Source: Benincasa hispida
Lineage: Eukaryota; Streptophyta; Magnoliopsida; Cucurbitales; Cucurbitaceae
Reading direction: 5' to 3'
Length of the DNA: 64,000 bases
NCBI RefSeq assembly: GCF_009727055.1
Contig: NC_052356.1
Span: 2,672,534-2,736,533 of the forward strand
The notes under the pieces are model-generated. The model was not told the DNA's origin, did not search any database, and saw only the letters and a program-made list of their open reading frames with translations. The position numbers were made by a program, and so were the translations under genes. Position 1 is the first letter of the stretch. Each line of letters starts with the position of its first letter. This document shows positions 20,748-32,290 of the stretch, one piece after another.

Positions 20748-22861
20748 TGATGCGCGAAAATTGGACGTTAATTTTACTCGACAACAAACTTCCCTTGGAC
20801 ACATTATGCAATGCATGTTCCTAATATGTGCGTTGATAGTCATGTGTTGGAGTGAATAAATACGTTAACGAATGTATGCGATGACCATGCATCCTGCCAC
20901 AAGTTTTCTTGCATTCATACCAAGTATAACATGAACACAAGTTTCTCAGGTAATTCGAGGTCGAACACAGGGACTTGTAACTATATGTTTGCTGTGATTG
21001 TGCATGCGGCAGTTGAATAAAAGAATGGAGGGGATGTTGTTAAGTTAATCCTACTCCTACTCCTATCTATCAGACAACGCAATGAGAATATGCATGAAAG
21101 GTAGAGATGCAACAAACCTTGACATGAAATAAATGAATGGGAAAATGGATAAAATGTGGAGATGTTTTCATTGCAACCCTTAAGAGTGACCACAAGGGAA
21201 CCTTAGTCAGCGCCAGACTATGTGATCATGTTACAACAATACACATCAAGTCATTTTCCAATGGAAATGCGGTGCTCCTAATTCTAAGACGTATGTGTTG
21301 AACGCAAAGTGTCCATAGAGCTTATTCCTAAGTCTCTACTCTTGTCCTATGCGATGATGCAAAATTCATGAAAGCAAAGTGGTCGCATTCAATCATATCC
21401 TATCTCTAGGATACATGCGATGCGTTAATAACAAATAGTGCTCATTCCTAAGCGCCTATCTCTTGTTTTATGTGTTCTAATCTGGTTCTCCCAAGCCTAG
21501 ATTCTGACCTGACCTTCCCAAGCCTAGATCCTGTCCTTAGACTACCCTCCCAGTATCCCTAATGGACGAATGAAGCATACATAATACAAGACAATCGCAT
21601 AAACTTCCTGACCTACGGTTGCTACTATCCCTAGTGAACAACGCATACCTTGCTTACTACGTTCAATCACTTACCCTCTCGGGCAGTTATTGTTGCTGAC
21701 TTCACTCATAGACAAGCAATGTGTTACCCCATAGACAGGCATTGCAGTAGCTTCAGACTAAGCAAATAAGATTACTCACATACTCACACAACACACACCT
21801 CTCGGTGGGTTGCTATATGCTTCATATTTCTAATCCACATGACTAAGTATTCAATACCCAAGCAATCCCACTAAGTGTTGCAATGAAATTAAAGATGTTA
21901 AGTAAGAAGATAGAGATGAAGTCGAAGGAAAATAGAAATGCATTGAAAACATATTGTATTAATTTCTTAATTCCAAAATCTCATACAATACAATATAGAA
22001 AAAGAAGGGAAAAAGAAATGACCGGCTGGAACCAAAGATCTTCTTCCAGCGGATGTGCATCAAGGCTACCGATGGTGCCATGGATGGGTGGATAAGCTGA
22101 CTCTCTCTAGATCTAGCTCCCATCGAAGGCTCCGGTCGTCACTCAGAAAGGATGAAGGAGGTGAAGAACTCTCAACCATCTTTCCACGCAGTTGTTTGGA
22201 TCGCGGGGAAAGCCCCCGGTTCACAAGGATCCTCCCCCGGATGATTTAGAATTTTGCTCTAGAGTTTGGACCGCCGACAGCATTAATTGAACTGCTCTAA
22301 GTTTGACGTTCGGCGCGTTAGTCCTTTCTGAACCTCTGCCACCAACGGCGTGGTAGGTGAAATGTCAGCATCAGCTTTGGATTTTCTCGAGGTAGATATG
22401 TTGATGCGTTCATTCCACCAACTTTGCGTTGATCCCATTAGAATATGTTGTCGCATAGCTGCAGTCATTCAATGGCCGTATTCACTTAATACCGCAACTA
22501 TACATGATGACCGCAATCGCTTGACGAGCGCAACTCCCATGCGATGGATGCATACGGCTGATTACCGCAACATTCATGCGTTGATCGATGCGTTTGCCTT
22601 GCGATGGAGTATTTCTCCGCATGCGATCGTCTATGCGATGGTCCAATTTCCGCGTTTGCGTTCATTTCCTATATTGGCTAAAAAACAGAATATTGAACGC
22701 ATAATTAACGCAAAGTAATGGGTTAGCTGAAATTCGATATGTTTCTCGATGCAAACTCTTTTCCTCATGAATTCCTAGCATGATCGACGAATATTCTGCC
22801 TAACAACCTTCCTAATTCTAAGTAAAAAGCCTAAGATGACATGCATATCTGCATGTCATCA
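20748..22861 (-). repeat. Gypsy LTR B (5' LTR in element sense)
   Basis: 2114 bp, TGATGCGCGAAAATTGG to ...TGCATGTCATCA on the plus strand. It is flanked on the right by GTGGT, the target-site copy. Compared with LTR A it carries a few short indels, for example the loss of about 20 bp near 22260. Confidence 0.9.
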
Positions 22862-23054
22862 GTGGTTTACAAACAATTTGGAGGCCAAATTCGTGAAGAG
22901 GAGCAAGAATCAGAAGGGTTTTCCATCAAAGGTAATGTGCTCTTGAAACCCTCCTTTGAAATCTTGTTAATACATGTTTTTAAACTCGAATTAAGTGTAA
23001 TTAGAGTACTTATTGATTCTAATTTCTTTCGTTGCATGTCAATATACTCTATCA
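22862..23054 (+). repeat. Copia LTR 3, second part
   Basis: Begins with GTGGT, the repeated target bases, then continues the LTR through the TCAAAGGTAAT landmark to ...ATACTCTATCA. The primer site follows two bases later. Joined across the insertion the LTR is about 1890 bp, close to LTR 2. Confidence 0.88.
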
Positions 23055-23056
23055 AT

Positions 23057-23068
23057 TGATATCAGAGC
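23057..23068 (+). other. Primer binding site of copia element 3 (mutated)
   Basis: TGATATCAGAGC matches TGGTATCAGAGC with one G-to-A change. It shows LTR 3 is a 5' LTR rather than a solo LTR. Confidence 0.85.
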
Positions 23069-23671
23069 ATGATGTAAGCACTCAATTATCGTTAATTTGA
23101 GTTTCGCGGGTGAATTTCTAAGATTGCATGTTTTGTTGACTGTTATGATTGAAATTTAACTTTGGCATTATATTTCTCTTTAACTATGAAGTTTAATTTG
23201 TAATTGGCTCTTGATTGATGAGCTTATATGTGTGCTCTAGAGTTTGTAATTTTATTAGAGTCAATAGAGTTCAAATTAGGCTGTAATTGAAGTGAAAAGC
23301 GAGCATGGTCGAGTTGTAGATTTATGGGTTGAAACTTCTGCCTGCAAGTGTTGTGACGTTGTTTATCAAGCGTTGCAACACCTTGCAACGCTAGAATGTA
23401 GCATCACGATGCTGTTCATCCCAGGCAAGAACAGTGTGCGTCAGCGAGCTTGTTCGCGCAAGAGGATGACCGGTTTGACCAGTTCATCCAATCTGGTTCA
23501 GCCACATATGGTCCGGTTCAGGTCTAGTTCGGGTTGGGTCAAGTGGTCTAGACCTCTTTTGAAGTTTTTTTTGGATTATTTTTGTAATAATTAGTTATTC
23601 TGCTTGTTTAGAATGCCAAAGTTGAACCATATTGGTGTTGTTTAATTATTTTATACATGTGATGTATATTA
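23069..23671 (+). other. Truncated leader of copia element 3
   Basis: Parallels the element 2 leader (4671-5285), including the TGTGCTCTAGAG and AATGCCAAAGTTGAACC stretches and a GTTGCAAC word cluster near 23365-23400. It ends where copia LTR 4 begins; the rest of element 3 is not in this window. Confidence 0.75.
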
Positions 23672-24306
23672 TATTGGGATTCATTCCTAATTCTCGCGGT
23701 GGTCTCGTAGTTTGTAAGCTTTTACACATTGTTATTAATAAAATAAATGTTATTTTATTTGTATTTACTCATATCTAATAAACTAAGATCCGTGGTTATT
23801 TCATGTAACTTAAGCATGTATGTGAGACAAACAAGTGAATCATGCCTTAAGTAAACTTTGTAAGCTTTTTGTACACTACGGATACAGCCCACTTTGTAGA
23901 TATTTACAAGTGTTGTAAAGTGCTATAAATGGTATGATCCTTACCATTCATGTGGAGACATGCGATCTGGGGTATCCTATACAAAGAGTTTGTATAAGAT
24001 CGAACCACTAGATGATTAGTCTCTTTATATAATGTCGTTGATAATTGATACTTACATTTCACTAAAATGACCATAGGTGACATGACCTTAATCCTGAGTT
24101 AGTTGGGAACTCCTGCATATGAAGGCGGTCCTTTGATTAGTATGGGTGAGAGTGACCAGTTGCCAACTTAACAAGCCTACCTTTTTGAGGATTTGTCTGA
24201 TTGGGGTGCTAGGAACTCACCTACACAAGACGAAATTCACTCCTTCCTCGAAGCAGGGGTAAGTAGATAAATTTCTCTCTTCAGGGTTGATTTCGGGTCT
24301 TGAACA
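23672..24306 (+). repeat. Copia LTR 4, 5' portion
   Basis: Begins TATTGGGATTCATTCC (usual TG opening mutated to TA) and follows the LTR 5 pattern: GTAGTTTGTAA, AATAAAATAA, then the TATACAAAGAGTTTGTATAAGA and CCTTAATCCTGAG blocks. It breaks at GGGTCTTGAACA, where element 4 begins. Its right part was not found elsewhere in the window. Confidence 0.75.
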
Positions 24307-26175
24307 TGTTGAGATTGGTGTCCTAATTCTCTCAGAGTCTCGTAGTTTGTAAACTTTACACATTTTTATGAATAAAATAAGAGTTATTTTATTTTGCATT
24401 TACTCATATCCCATAAACAAAGCTCCATGGTTATTGAATGTAAACTTAAGCATGTATATGAGATATACAAGTAGATGTCTTAAGTGATAACCTAAATAGG
24501 TCTGTAGTATAAGGATTAGGGAGGGATACCCAATCCTTGTGATACTACGGATACAACCCGCCTTGTAGAGGCTTACAAGTGTTGTGAACTACTACAGATG
24601 GTTAATCCTGACCATTCATGTGGAGACATGTAAGCGGGGGTGTCATATACAAAGAGTTTGTATAAGACCGAACCATGAAATGATTGTCTTTTTATATAAC
24701 GTTGTTGATACTTGAGACTTACATCTCACCTAAACGACCATAGGTGACATGACTTATGTTCATTAGAGGGATCAGTGGTACCAGGTCTTGAACATAATGG
24801 CCATAACTTCTCTTTGAAAGAGAGGACTCAGTCATAGTAGGACTATGACTTATGTTCATTAGAAAGATCAGTGATACTTAATGAGTTAGATGTAACTATA
24901 AGGGCATAACGGTAAATTGGCCCAATTGTACTTACGAACAATCTGTGAAAGGTTATCGCACTGTTGATTGGTTGATATGGACACAAAGTATATCTGTAGT
25001 ATGGAGAGTGCAGCTATCTGTCTTTAGTGGAGTGCCCGACAGTTAACGGATAGTGGAACCCGTGATTAAGAAGTTTAGTCAGTTATTTAGATACCATTGG
25101 AGCTTCAAGCTCAATGAATTCAAGTTGAGAATCAGTTCTTAGGGTTTTTTTGAAATGTTCAAATTTACAAGAGGAAATTAGATTATATATGATATAATCA
25201 GTGTGGTGTATGAGATACATCAAGTGGAGGTTTAATATAAATATGATTTACATTAAGTACCATAAAATAGAAAAAGAATTATGGTTTGTATGTTTCATGA
25301 GATGAATATTAAAACTATAGGTTATAAATATAATATGATAAGTTGGTTATCATATTTATTTATAATAATATTAATTATTTAATAATTATCTCTTTTTCCT
25401 TTAATAACCAATTGAGTGGGAGGTTATTGGTGGTTTTATGGTAACCGAGAGATAAGAGGAAAAATGTTTTACTAAAATTAGGGAGTTTCTTGATTCGGAA
25501 AGAAACTCACGAAGATGCTGTCAAGTGAAATTGTTTCACTAAACGATAGCTCATAGAGAGACTAAACAATCGTAGAGTGTCACTATACGATAGTTTACTC
25601 AGCTGGTCGTAGCTAAACAATCATAGGGCATTGTCTATACAATAGGCTGCCATCTTCTACACAATTGAGCACATCATCTATACAATAGACTATGTCATCT
25701 CCCACTTGTTCAATCGTCTACACGATTGTTGTTCCTCTAGTTTCTTCCTCTAACCAACTTCATATAGAGCCCACAACTCTTGGATTCTCACACTAGGAAT
25801 ACCAAGGTAACCATTGTGGTGGTGTCCTCACTCAACTTGGCTGAGTTTGAAGTTTTGGAGGCTGTTCTTTGGGTTCATGTTGTTCGTGTGATGGTTGATG
25901 TTGATCGTGTTGTGTTGCAGTCGTTGTGATCGAGCGTAAGTGTATTGCTGTCTTGGAGACTGAACGAGCGTTTGTTATTGGGGGAGTTTGAAGAATGAGT
26001 CTTAAAAGGTATGATACTCTATCCCTTGATTATCTGTAAGCATACTGTAATTTCTAGTTGTTGCATAACCAATTAGTTTCCGTTTATGTATTGTAATTGT
26101 GTATGTTCGATTTCGAATGGAATTTGGAACGATAATTACATTGCTCATGGATATCCTCATGTCTGATTTCCTTCA
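24307..26175 (+). repeat. Copia LTR 5 (5' LTR of element 4)
   Basis: TGTTGAGATTGGTG to ...GATTTCCTTCA, 1869 bp, followed by a perfect primer site. Internally a block around CTTATGTTCATTAGA is present twice (about 24753 and 24847), replacing part of the sequence seen in related LTRs. The 25540-25735 part is rich in AAACGAT, ACAATCGT and TACAATAG words. Confidence 0.87.
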
Positions 26176-26177
26176 AT

Positions 26178-26189
26178 TGGTATCAGAGC
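26178..26189 (+). other. Primer binding site, initiator Met tRNA (element 4)
   Basis: Perfect TGGTATCAGAGC, two bases after the LTR end. Confidence 0.92.
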
Positions 26190-28241
26190 CAGATTGTTCT
26201 AATATTCCAAATTCCACTTCTGTTTTGAACTTCTTTTATAGTCGTGGTGGGTTTTCTGCATTGCGTTTAATTGTTAAATGTGTTTGTGGATGGTGTTGAT
26301 GAATTTTTATGGGTTAATTGGCACTATTTAAAGCTTTCTTTTCGATTACAAAGTGTTAATTTGTAAGGGCCCCTTTGTTTTTAGGCATAATTAACAAGCA
26401 ATCGATTCTGAAATTCAAAGTGTTTGATTTTGTTGAGTCGTTCATGATGAAGTTTCAAAGCATGGAGATGCGGTTCTCAATGAGGAAGAAGACCAAGGGT
26501 TGGTCGTATTGTGTAGCCTCAGGTAAACGATCATTGAGATTTGGCTAAACGATCGTGTAGATTTTTCTACGCAATCGTGAAGTATTTATTAGACGATCGT
26601 TTAGCTAATGTTAAATGATGAGATAAAGTGTTTGCTCTATTGCGTAGTGTTAGTTGCCCGATCGCATGGACGTTGGAGGTAAACGATCGAGTGGCAGCAT
26701 TTGATGCTCATCGTTTAATGAAAGGTGTGTGCACTAAAGGATCGTGTAGTTAGCATGCCTCATCGCAGACTACACAATCACGCGATATACGATACTTTAG
26801 CGCTCACTCAATGATCGTTTAAATGATTGTGCTTCACCGCATCGTTGTCATTTAGTCAATCGCTTAAAGCTTGCATTGCTTATTGCGCACTGCATGATCG
26901 CGTACCTCATGCTTCATCACATTATAAAGGACACGATCGTTTAGCTCAGGAAGCGTTGGTAAACGATTGAGTAAAGCGTTTACTCTTTCATGTAGGCGAT
27001 CACAAGGAGTTTGGTGCACAATCAGTGGAGACGGGTTTCTTCGCCCGGACAATTCAAGACTTGATTTGCCTATTTGAACCAAAGACTTTTTGCTATTTGT
27101 AATAAGTTAGCTTTGTTTTTTCAGGATTTTAAGGCTAATTATCCCAGTTCATCGATTTTGTTTAATATACATGAGATGTATGTTGTTTATATGCCATAGT
27201 GTATGACATATAGATTTGAACCCCACCTTAGGTTATGCAATTATTCATGCATCATGTATGTATGCATCATGAAATATAAGAGTTATATTTATGCATGCAG
27301 TAAGCATATTCATGCACCATCTTTATATTATAAGAGTTATAGTATAAGGGTGAACGGTAGCATGTTTGCTTGGTTCGTTGTTGTGTTATATCAGTATTAT
27401 ATAAAAGTAGCAATGAATGAACAATACATGGAGCATGACACTTAGGCTAATTTGTAAATGTTATGAATGCCTTGTACGTGTTTGCTTTGCATTGTGAATG
27501 GTTTTGGTGTTTTCTGTTATAAGTATTATAATGAAAATTAGAACTGAAATCGATAAGAAAGAGTTGCATGCGAACTTAGGCGAACTCATGTTTTAAAAGA
27601 GTTTTAAAAATTGGATTCAGATAGGCCTAAGTTCAATGTTCTAATGGGATTAGCAACCGAGTTTAATCTTTTAAATCGGGTTAATAGGATTAAATTGATT
27701 GGCATAAAAGATTAAAATTTATTAAATCTATCTATAAGGGACATTTTGTCTAAAGCAGGTTCTGTCTAGGTTGGGGTACTTAAGTTGACGGAAACAGAAC
27801 ACCCCTACCTGGAAACCTACCTGGAAAGTTGAATTAGATAGATTTTCTGCAAGCATGTGACAGTTGATCAAAGACTCCGTTAAAGTGTTTAATAGATGAT
27901 GATTAAAAGTTGTTCAACTTTCCAAGGTAAATGTTACTCTTGGACAAGCCTAAAAAGTCACTTAGTTAAAATTCTTAGCCATGTTTTTTCTATGTAAACT
28001 AAACCTTAGGTTATAAAATACTCAGTGGGAGGAAGAGATATATGATATGTCAATGATTCTACTCACGTTTCTCCCTAAATGTTCACGCTTTGAGATTCAT
28101 GCTTGGCCTCGTGGTGCCCTGGGAGCATCCCCCTTCAGATAGTGTTTGCATAAGTCAATATCAAGGTGGACGGTCAGAGTAGTTATAGTAAGTGGGTGAA
28201 GGGTGTGTGTCAACACATCCTACGATCTCCTTCATTAGTTC
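26190..28241 (+). other. Leader of copia element 4 with a GATCG word cluster
   Basis: No gene seen. Landmarks shared with element 2 are TTGGGGTACTTAAGTTGAC (about 27773), CTCAGTGGGAGG (about 28021) and AAGTGGGTGAAG (about 28190). Between 26520 and 27010 CGATC or GATCG occurs about ten times, often as AAACGATCG. Sequence breaks off at 28241 where gypsy LTR sequence begins. Confidence 0.7.
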
Positions 28242-29886
28242 GCACCTACCACATTGTTAGTGGTAGAGGTTCAGAAAGGACTAACGCATTGAATGTCAGA
28301 CTCAGAGCAGTCCAATTGATGTTGTCGGCACCCAAGCTCTATAAATAGAAGCCAATGAGTAGAAATTCAAGCTATCCGAGGATGATCCTTGTGACCCGGG
28401 GATTTTCCCCGTGATCCAGACAAAATGCGTGAGAAGACGCTTGAGAGTTTTTTACCTCCTTCATCTATTCCGAGTGACGACCAGAGCCTTCGACCGGAGC
28501 AGATCTCAGAGAGCAGTTCCTCCGCCATCCATGGCACCACCGGCAGCTTACGGATCTCCGCTAGAAGCAAGTCTGTGGCTCTCCAGTCCATCATTTCATT
28601 TTCCTTTCTTTTCTTATATTGTATTGTATGACATTTTGGAATTAAGGAATTAATACATTTTTTGTGCAATACATTTCTATATTTCCTTCAACTTCATCTC
28701 CATCTTCTTTACTTAACGTCCTTACTTTCATTGCAACACTTAGTGAGATTGCTTGGGTATCGCATACTTAATCATGCGAATTAGGGATATGAAGCATGTA
28801 GCAAACCACCGAGAGGTGCGCGTTGTGCGAGTATGTGAGAAAACCTTATTTGCTTAGTGTGAAGTTGCGGCAACTCCTGTCTATAGGCTAACGTGTTACT
28901 TGTCTATGAGTAAAGTCAGCAACAATCAACTGCCCAGGAGGGTAAGTGGTTGGTCGCATTAAGTAATGTAAGTCATTGTTCACTAAGGATAGGAACAATC
29001 TTAGGTCAGCAAAGTTTATGCGATTGTCTTGTATTATGTATGCTTCATTCATCCATTGAGGATACTTAGGAGGGTAGTCTAAGGACAGGATCTAGGCTTG
29101 GGAAGGTCAGGTCAGAATCTAGGCTAGGGAGAGTCAGATTAGAACACATAACATAAGAGATAGGAGCTTAGGAATAAGCACTATTTGCTATTAACCCATT
29201 GCATGTATCCTAGAGATAGGATACGATTGTGTGCGGTCACCACAGCGTTGTGTGCATCTTGCATCATCGCATAGAAAAAGAGTAGAGACTTAGGAATAAG
29301 CTCTATAGACACTTTTGCATTCAACACATGCGTCCTAGACTTAGGAGCACCACATTTGCATTGGAAAATGATTTAACATGCATGAGTGTAGCATGATCGC
29401 ATAGCTTGCATTGACTAAGGTTGCCCTTGTGGTCACTCTTAAGGGTTGCAATGAAAAAATCTCCACATTTTATCTATTTTCCCATATATTTATTTCATGT
29501 CAAGTATTGTCGTATCTCTACCTCTCATGTATATTCTCATTGTGTTGTCTGTTAGATAGGAGTAGGAGTAGGATTAACTTAGCAACCTTTCTTATATTCT
29601 TTTATTTAAACCGCCGAATGCACATTACCACATACATATAGCTACAAGTCCCTATGTTCGACCTCGGATTACCCGAGAAACTTGCGTTCGCGTTATACTT
29701 GGTGTGAGGGAAAAAAAACTTATGACAGGACGCATGGTCATCACATACATTTATTAACGCATATTCATTCCAACGCATGACCATCGACGCATGACTATCA
29801 ACGCTTATCTGAGGAACATGCATCGCATACCACATCCACGGGATTTTAGTTTTCGAGTAAAATTGACTTCTAATTTCCCGTCATCA
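28242..29886 (+). repeat. Gypsy LTR C, truncated, sense orientation plus
   Basis: Reverse complement of the 17091-18720 part of LTR A: it starts at CACCTACCAC, contains the AGATCTCAGAGAGCAG region and the TTGCATTGACTAAGG stretch, and ends ...CCCGTCATCA. The first roughly 500 bp of the LTR (in its own sense) are absent. Flanks are copia element 4 on both sides. Confidence 0.85.
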
Positions 29887-30137
29887 TTTAGCTGAGGAAA
29901 TTCCTTATAGATTTGGAAGTTGTTCCAAATATAGATTTTCCAATCACTCTGTATTGTGATAATAGCGGGGTTATGGCAAATTCGAAGGAGCCTTGGAGTC
30001 ATCGTCGAGGCAAGCATATAGAACGAAAATATCACTTGATCAGGGAGATTATGCATCACGTTGATGTGATAGTCACGAAGATTACGTCGCAGCACAACGT
30101 TGCTAATCCGTTTACAAAGGCTTTCACGGCTAAGTGA
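29887..30137 (+). pseudogene. Copia RNase H C-terminal fragment (element 4)
   Basis: Open from 29913 as MEVVPNIDFPITLYCDNSG... to KHIERKYHLIREIM and NPFTKAF, the RNase H end. A frame shift upstream (LRKFL region at 29890) and loss of all upstream pol show it is dead. It is followed by the polypurine tract, so it marks the element 3' end. Confidence 0.92.
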
Positions 30138-30227
30138 AAGATGATACTGGGTATAAAGTATGCTCTAATTTATTGTATATTATACTTGTATTTTTCATGT
30201 ATTGTACATTAGTCTCCTGAGGCATTG

Positions 30228-30242
30228 GGACAAGTGGGAGAT
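30228..30242 (+). other. Polypurine tract of element 4
   Basis: ACAAGTGGGAGAT immediately before TGTTGAAATTGGTG. Confidence 0.75.
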
Positions 30243-30398
30243 TGTTGAAATTGGTGTCCTAATTCTCCCAGAGTCTCATTGTTTGTAAACTGTACACATT
30301 GTTATGAATAAAATAAGAGTTATTTTATTTTTCATTTACTCATATCCAATAAATAAAGCTCCACGGTTATTTTATTTTGCATTTACTCATATCCTAGG
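30243..30398 (+). repeat. Copia LTR 6, truncated 3' LTR of element 4
   Basis: Matches the first about 130 bp of LTR 5 almost base for base, then repeats a TTATTTTGCATTTACTCATA segment (30376 on) before joining antisense reverse transcriptase at about 30399. The repeated segment suggests template switching or microhomology at the break. Confidence 0.8.
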
Positions 30399-31300
30399 TT
30401 GGACAGATATCTATTGAGAATCTCCACTACATAGCAAATATCAAGTCTAATACATAACATTGCATGCAAAAGACTGCCAACAACCAATGCATAGGGAATC
30501 CGTCTCATTTTCTCAACTTCTTGACGTGTCTTAGGACAATGTTCCTTAGACAACACAATGTTCCTTAGACAACACAATTCCATGCCTGAAAAGTAATAAA
30601 CCTCTTTTGAAATTGTGCATCAAACATTTGATAAGCATCTTGTCAATATAAGATGTCTGAGATAAGGCCAACATTTTTTTCTTACAAATGATCTAGATCC
30701 CTAAAACAAATTGCGTCTCTCCTAGATCTTTCATTTGGAATTGGGCAGCTAACCATCATTTAACATTTATCAGTATATCTACATCATTCCTGATGAGTAG
30801 GATATCGTCCACATACAACACTATGAAACCTACTAAACTATTGATGATTTTCTTGTAGACACAAAACTCATCAATAATTTGGTCAAAGTCATAAGATTTG
30901 ATCGCAGTATCAAATCTTGTATTCCATGATCGAGATGTCTGTTTCAATCCATAAATGGACCGATTAATCTTGTAAACTTTTTTCTCTTGACCTTGTTTAA
31001 CGAACCCCTCTGGTTGTTGCACATAGATGATCTTCTCAAGATTACCCTTCAAAAAAGCAGTTTTAAAGTCCATTTGTCAGATCCCGTAGTCATAATATGT
31101 GGCAATAGAAAAGAGAATTCAAATAGACTTAAGTATGGCAACAAGTGATAAAGTTTCCTCATAGTCTACTCCCTCAATCTAGGTATATCCCTTTGTCACT
31201 AGTGTAGCCTTAAAGGTCTATACCTTACCATCTACACCTTTTGTTTCTCTTATAGACTTGTAACCTATAGGTTTGACCCCATCAGGTTAATCTACAAGAT
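30399..31300 (-). pseudogene. Antisense copia reverse transcriptase (element 5)
   Basis: Minus-strand frames carry MDLEMKTMYFNFVW (about 31310-31350), the MDFKTAFLKGNLE block and SIYGLKQTSRSWNTRFD (31073-30930), LYVDDILLI (about 30780-30800, catalytic YVDD intact) and the RRIPYALVVGSLLHAMLC block (about 30510-30440). It is in several frames with stops between 31280 and 31080 and again at about 30750 and 30600. The end is cut by the junction with LTR 6, so RNase H is not here; RNase H of the same sense lies at 33291-33550 and 35533-35690. Confidence 0.92.
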
Positions 31301-32290
31301 ACCAGACGAAATTGAAGTACATAGTCTTCATTTCAAGATCCATAGCCTTAACCCATTCATCTTTATCCACATCATTCGTTGTTTGTTTATAGGACAATGG
31401 ATCCTCAACTTCGCCATCTGATATGATAGCAGGGTTTTTGTTAAACGCATATAACGAGTAGGTGGGTTCGGAAACTCCCACTATGTCGAAGCTCCCTCAA
31501 TTGTTGAGGTAGATATACTTGACTAAGTGAACCAACATCAATCACTCTTCTTGATGTATTAGCCTTTTCAACAACTCTTATTGAAGTATCAGTAATTTCA
31601 CTAGAAAGTTCATTCAACACAATCTTACTGTGAGGCTAATGCTTCCTGATGTGGTCCTCTTCTAAAAAGGTAGCATTTGTCGACAAAAATACTTTATTTC
31701 TTTTGGGATCATATAATTAACTACCCCTTGTTTCCTTGGGATAGCCTACAGATAAACACAATTTTGAATGAAGTTCCAATTTCTTAGGATTTTCCTCAAG
31801 CACATATGTTGGGTGACCACAGATTTTGAAGTGTCATAAACTTCAATTACAACCACTCGTAATTCCAAAGGTGTTTCAGAAACACTACTGAATGAACCAT
31901 TGTTTAAAATATATGTTAGAGTCATCAGTAACCCCAAAACAAATTAGGTAATTAAGCATAACTTATCAGTAGACTAAACCATGTCTAACAAGATTCTATT
32001 TCTCCTTTCTAATACACCATGCTGAGGTGTACCAAGCGTCGAGAGTTGTGATGTGATTCCATGTTGAATCAAATAATCTTGGAATCTTAAATCCATATAC
32101 TCTCCACCTCAATCTGATCGAAGTGTTTTAATAGTTTTACCTAATGAATTCTTAACCTCACTTTATACTCTTTTGAACTTTTGAAGAGCTTCAGACTTAT
32201 GTTGCATTAGGTAAACATACCTATATCTTGAATAATCATCTATAAAAAGAGATGAAGTATTCAAACTCTCCTCTTGCCTTAATATTCATT
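31301..32290 (-). pseudogene. Antisense copia integrase (element 5)
   Basis: Reading the minus strand from 32290 downward gives the SDLC/DDYSRY region in pieces, the RSDxGGEYM block (about 32110-32090), the TPQ(H)GVLERRN-like block (about 32030-32000), the FWG and TLTYILNN block (31937-31860) and the LCLSVGYPKETRG and FYDP region (about 31760-31690), then NATFLEEDHIRKH (about 31670-31640). Stops and frameshifts are frequent. It lies between protease/pre-integrase and reverse transcriptase as expected. Confidence 0.85.

Larger units (their letters stand above)
17091..22861 (-). mobile_element. Complete non-autonomous Ty3/gypsy-type element inserted in LTR 3
   Basis: Two long direct repeats, both TGATGCGCG...CATCA, bound a 1.5-kb interior. 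GTGGT occurs immediately outside both ends (17086-17090 and 22862-22866), a 5-bp target duplication. Read on the minus strand the primer site (tRNA-Asp) follows the right-hand repeat and the polypurine tract precedes the left-hand repeat, which fixes the orientation. No gag, protease, reverse transcriptase or integrase is visible, so it must have moved with enzymes from a relative; tRNA-Asp priming and the GAGGACAAGCATG-type stretch before the polypurine tract fit Tat-like gypsy elements. LTRs about 2.1 kb with an interior shorter than one LTR is a LARD-like layout. Confidence 0.88.
24307..30398 (+). mobile_element. Copia element 4, gutted, with a gypsy LTR inside
   Basis: 5' LTR 24307-26175, primer site 26178-26189, leader to 28241, then a truncated gypsy LTR (28242-29886), then copia RNase H (29887-30137), polypurine tract and the first about 155 bp of a 3' LTR (30243-30398) that is nearly the same as the start of LTR 5. 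Gag, protease, integrase and reverse transcriptase are missing from between leader and RNase H, as is the first part of the gypsy LTR, so one deletion probably removed both. The right end is joined to an antisense copia. Confidence 0.78.
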
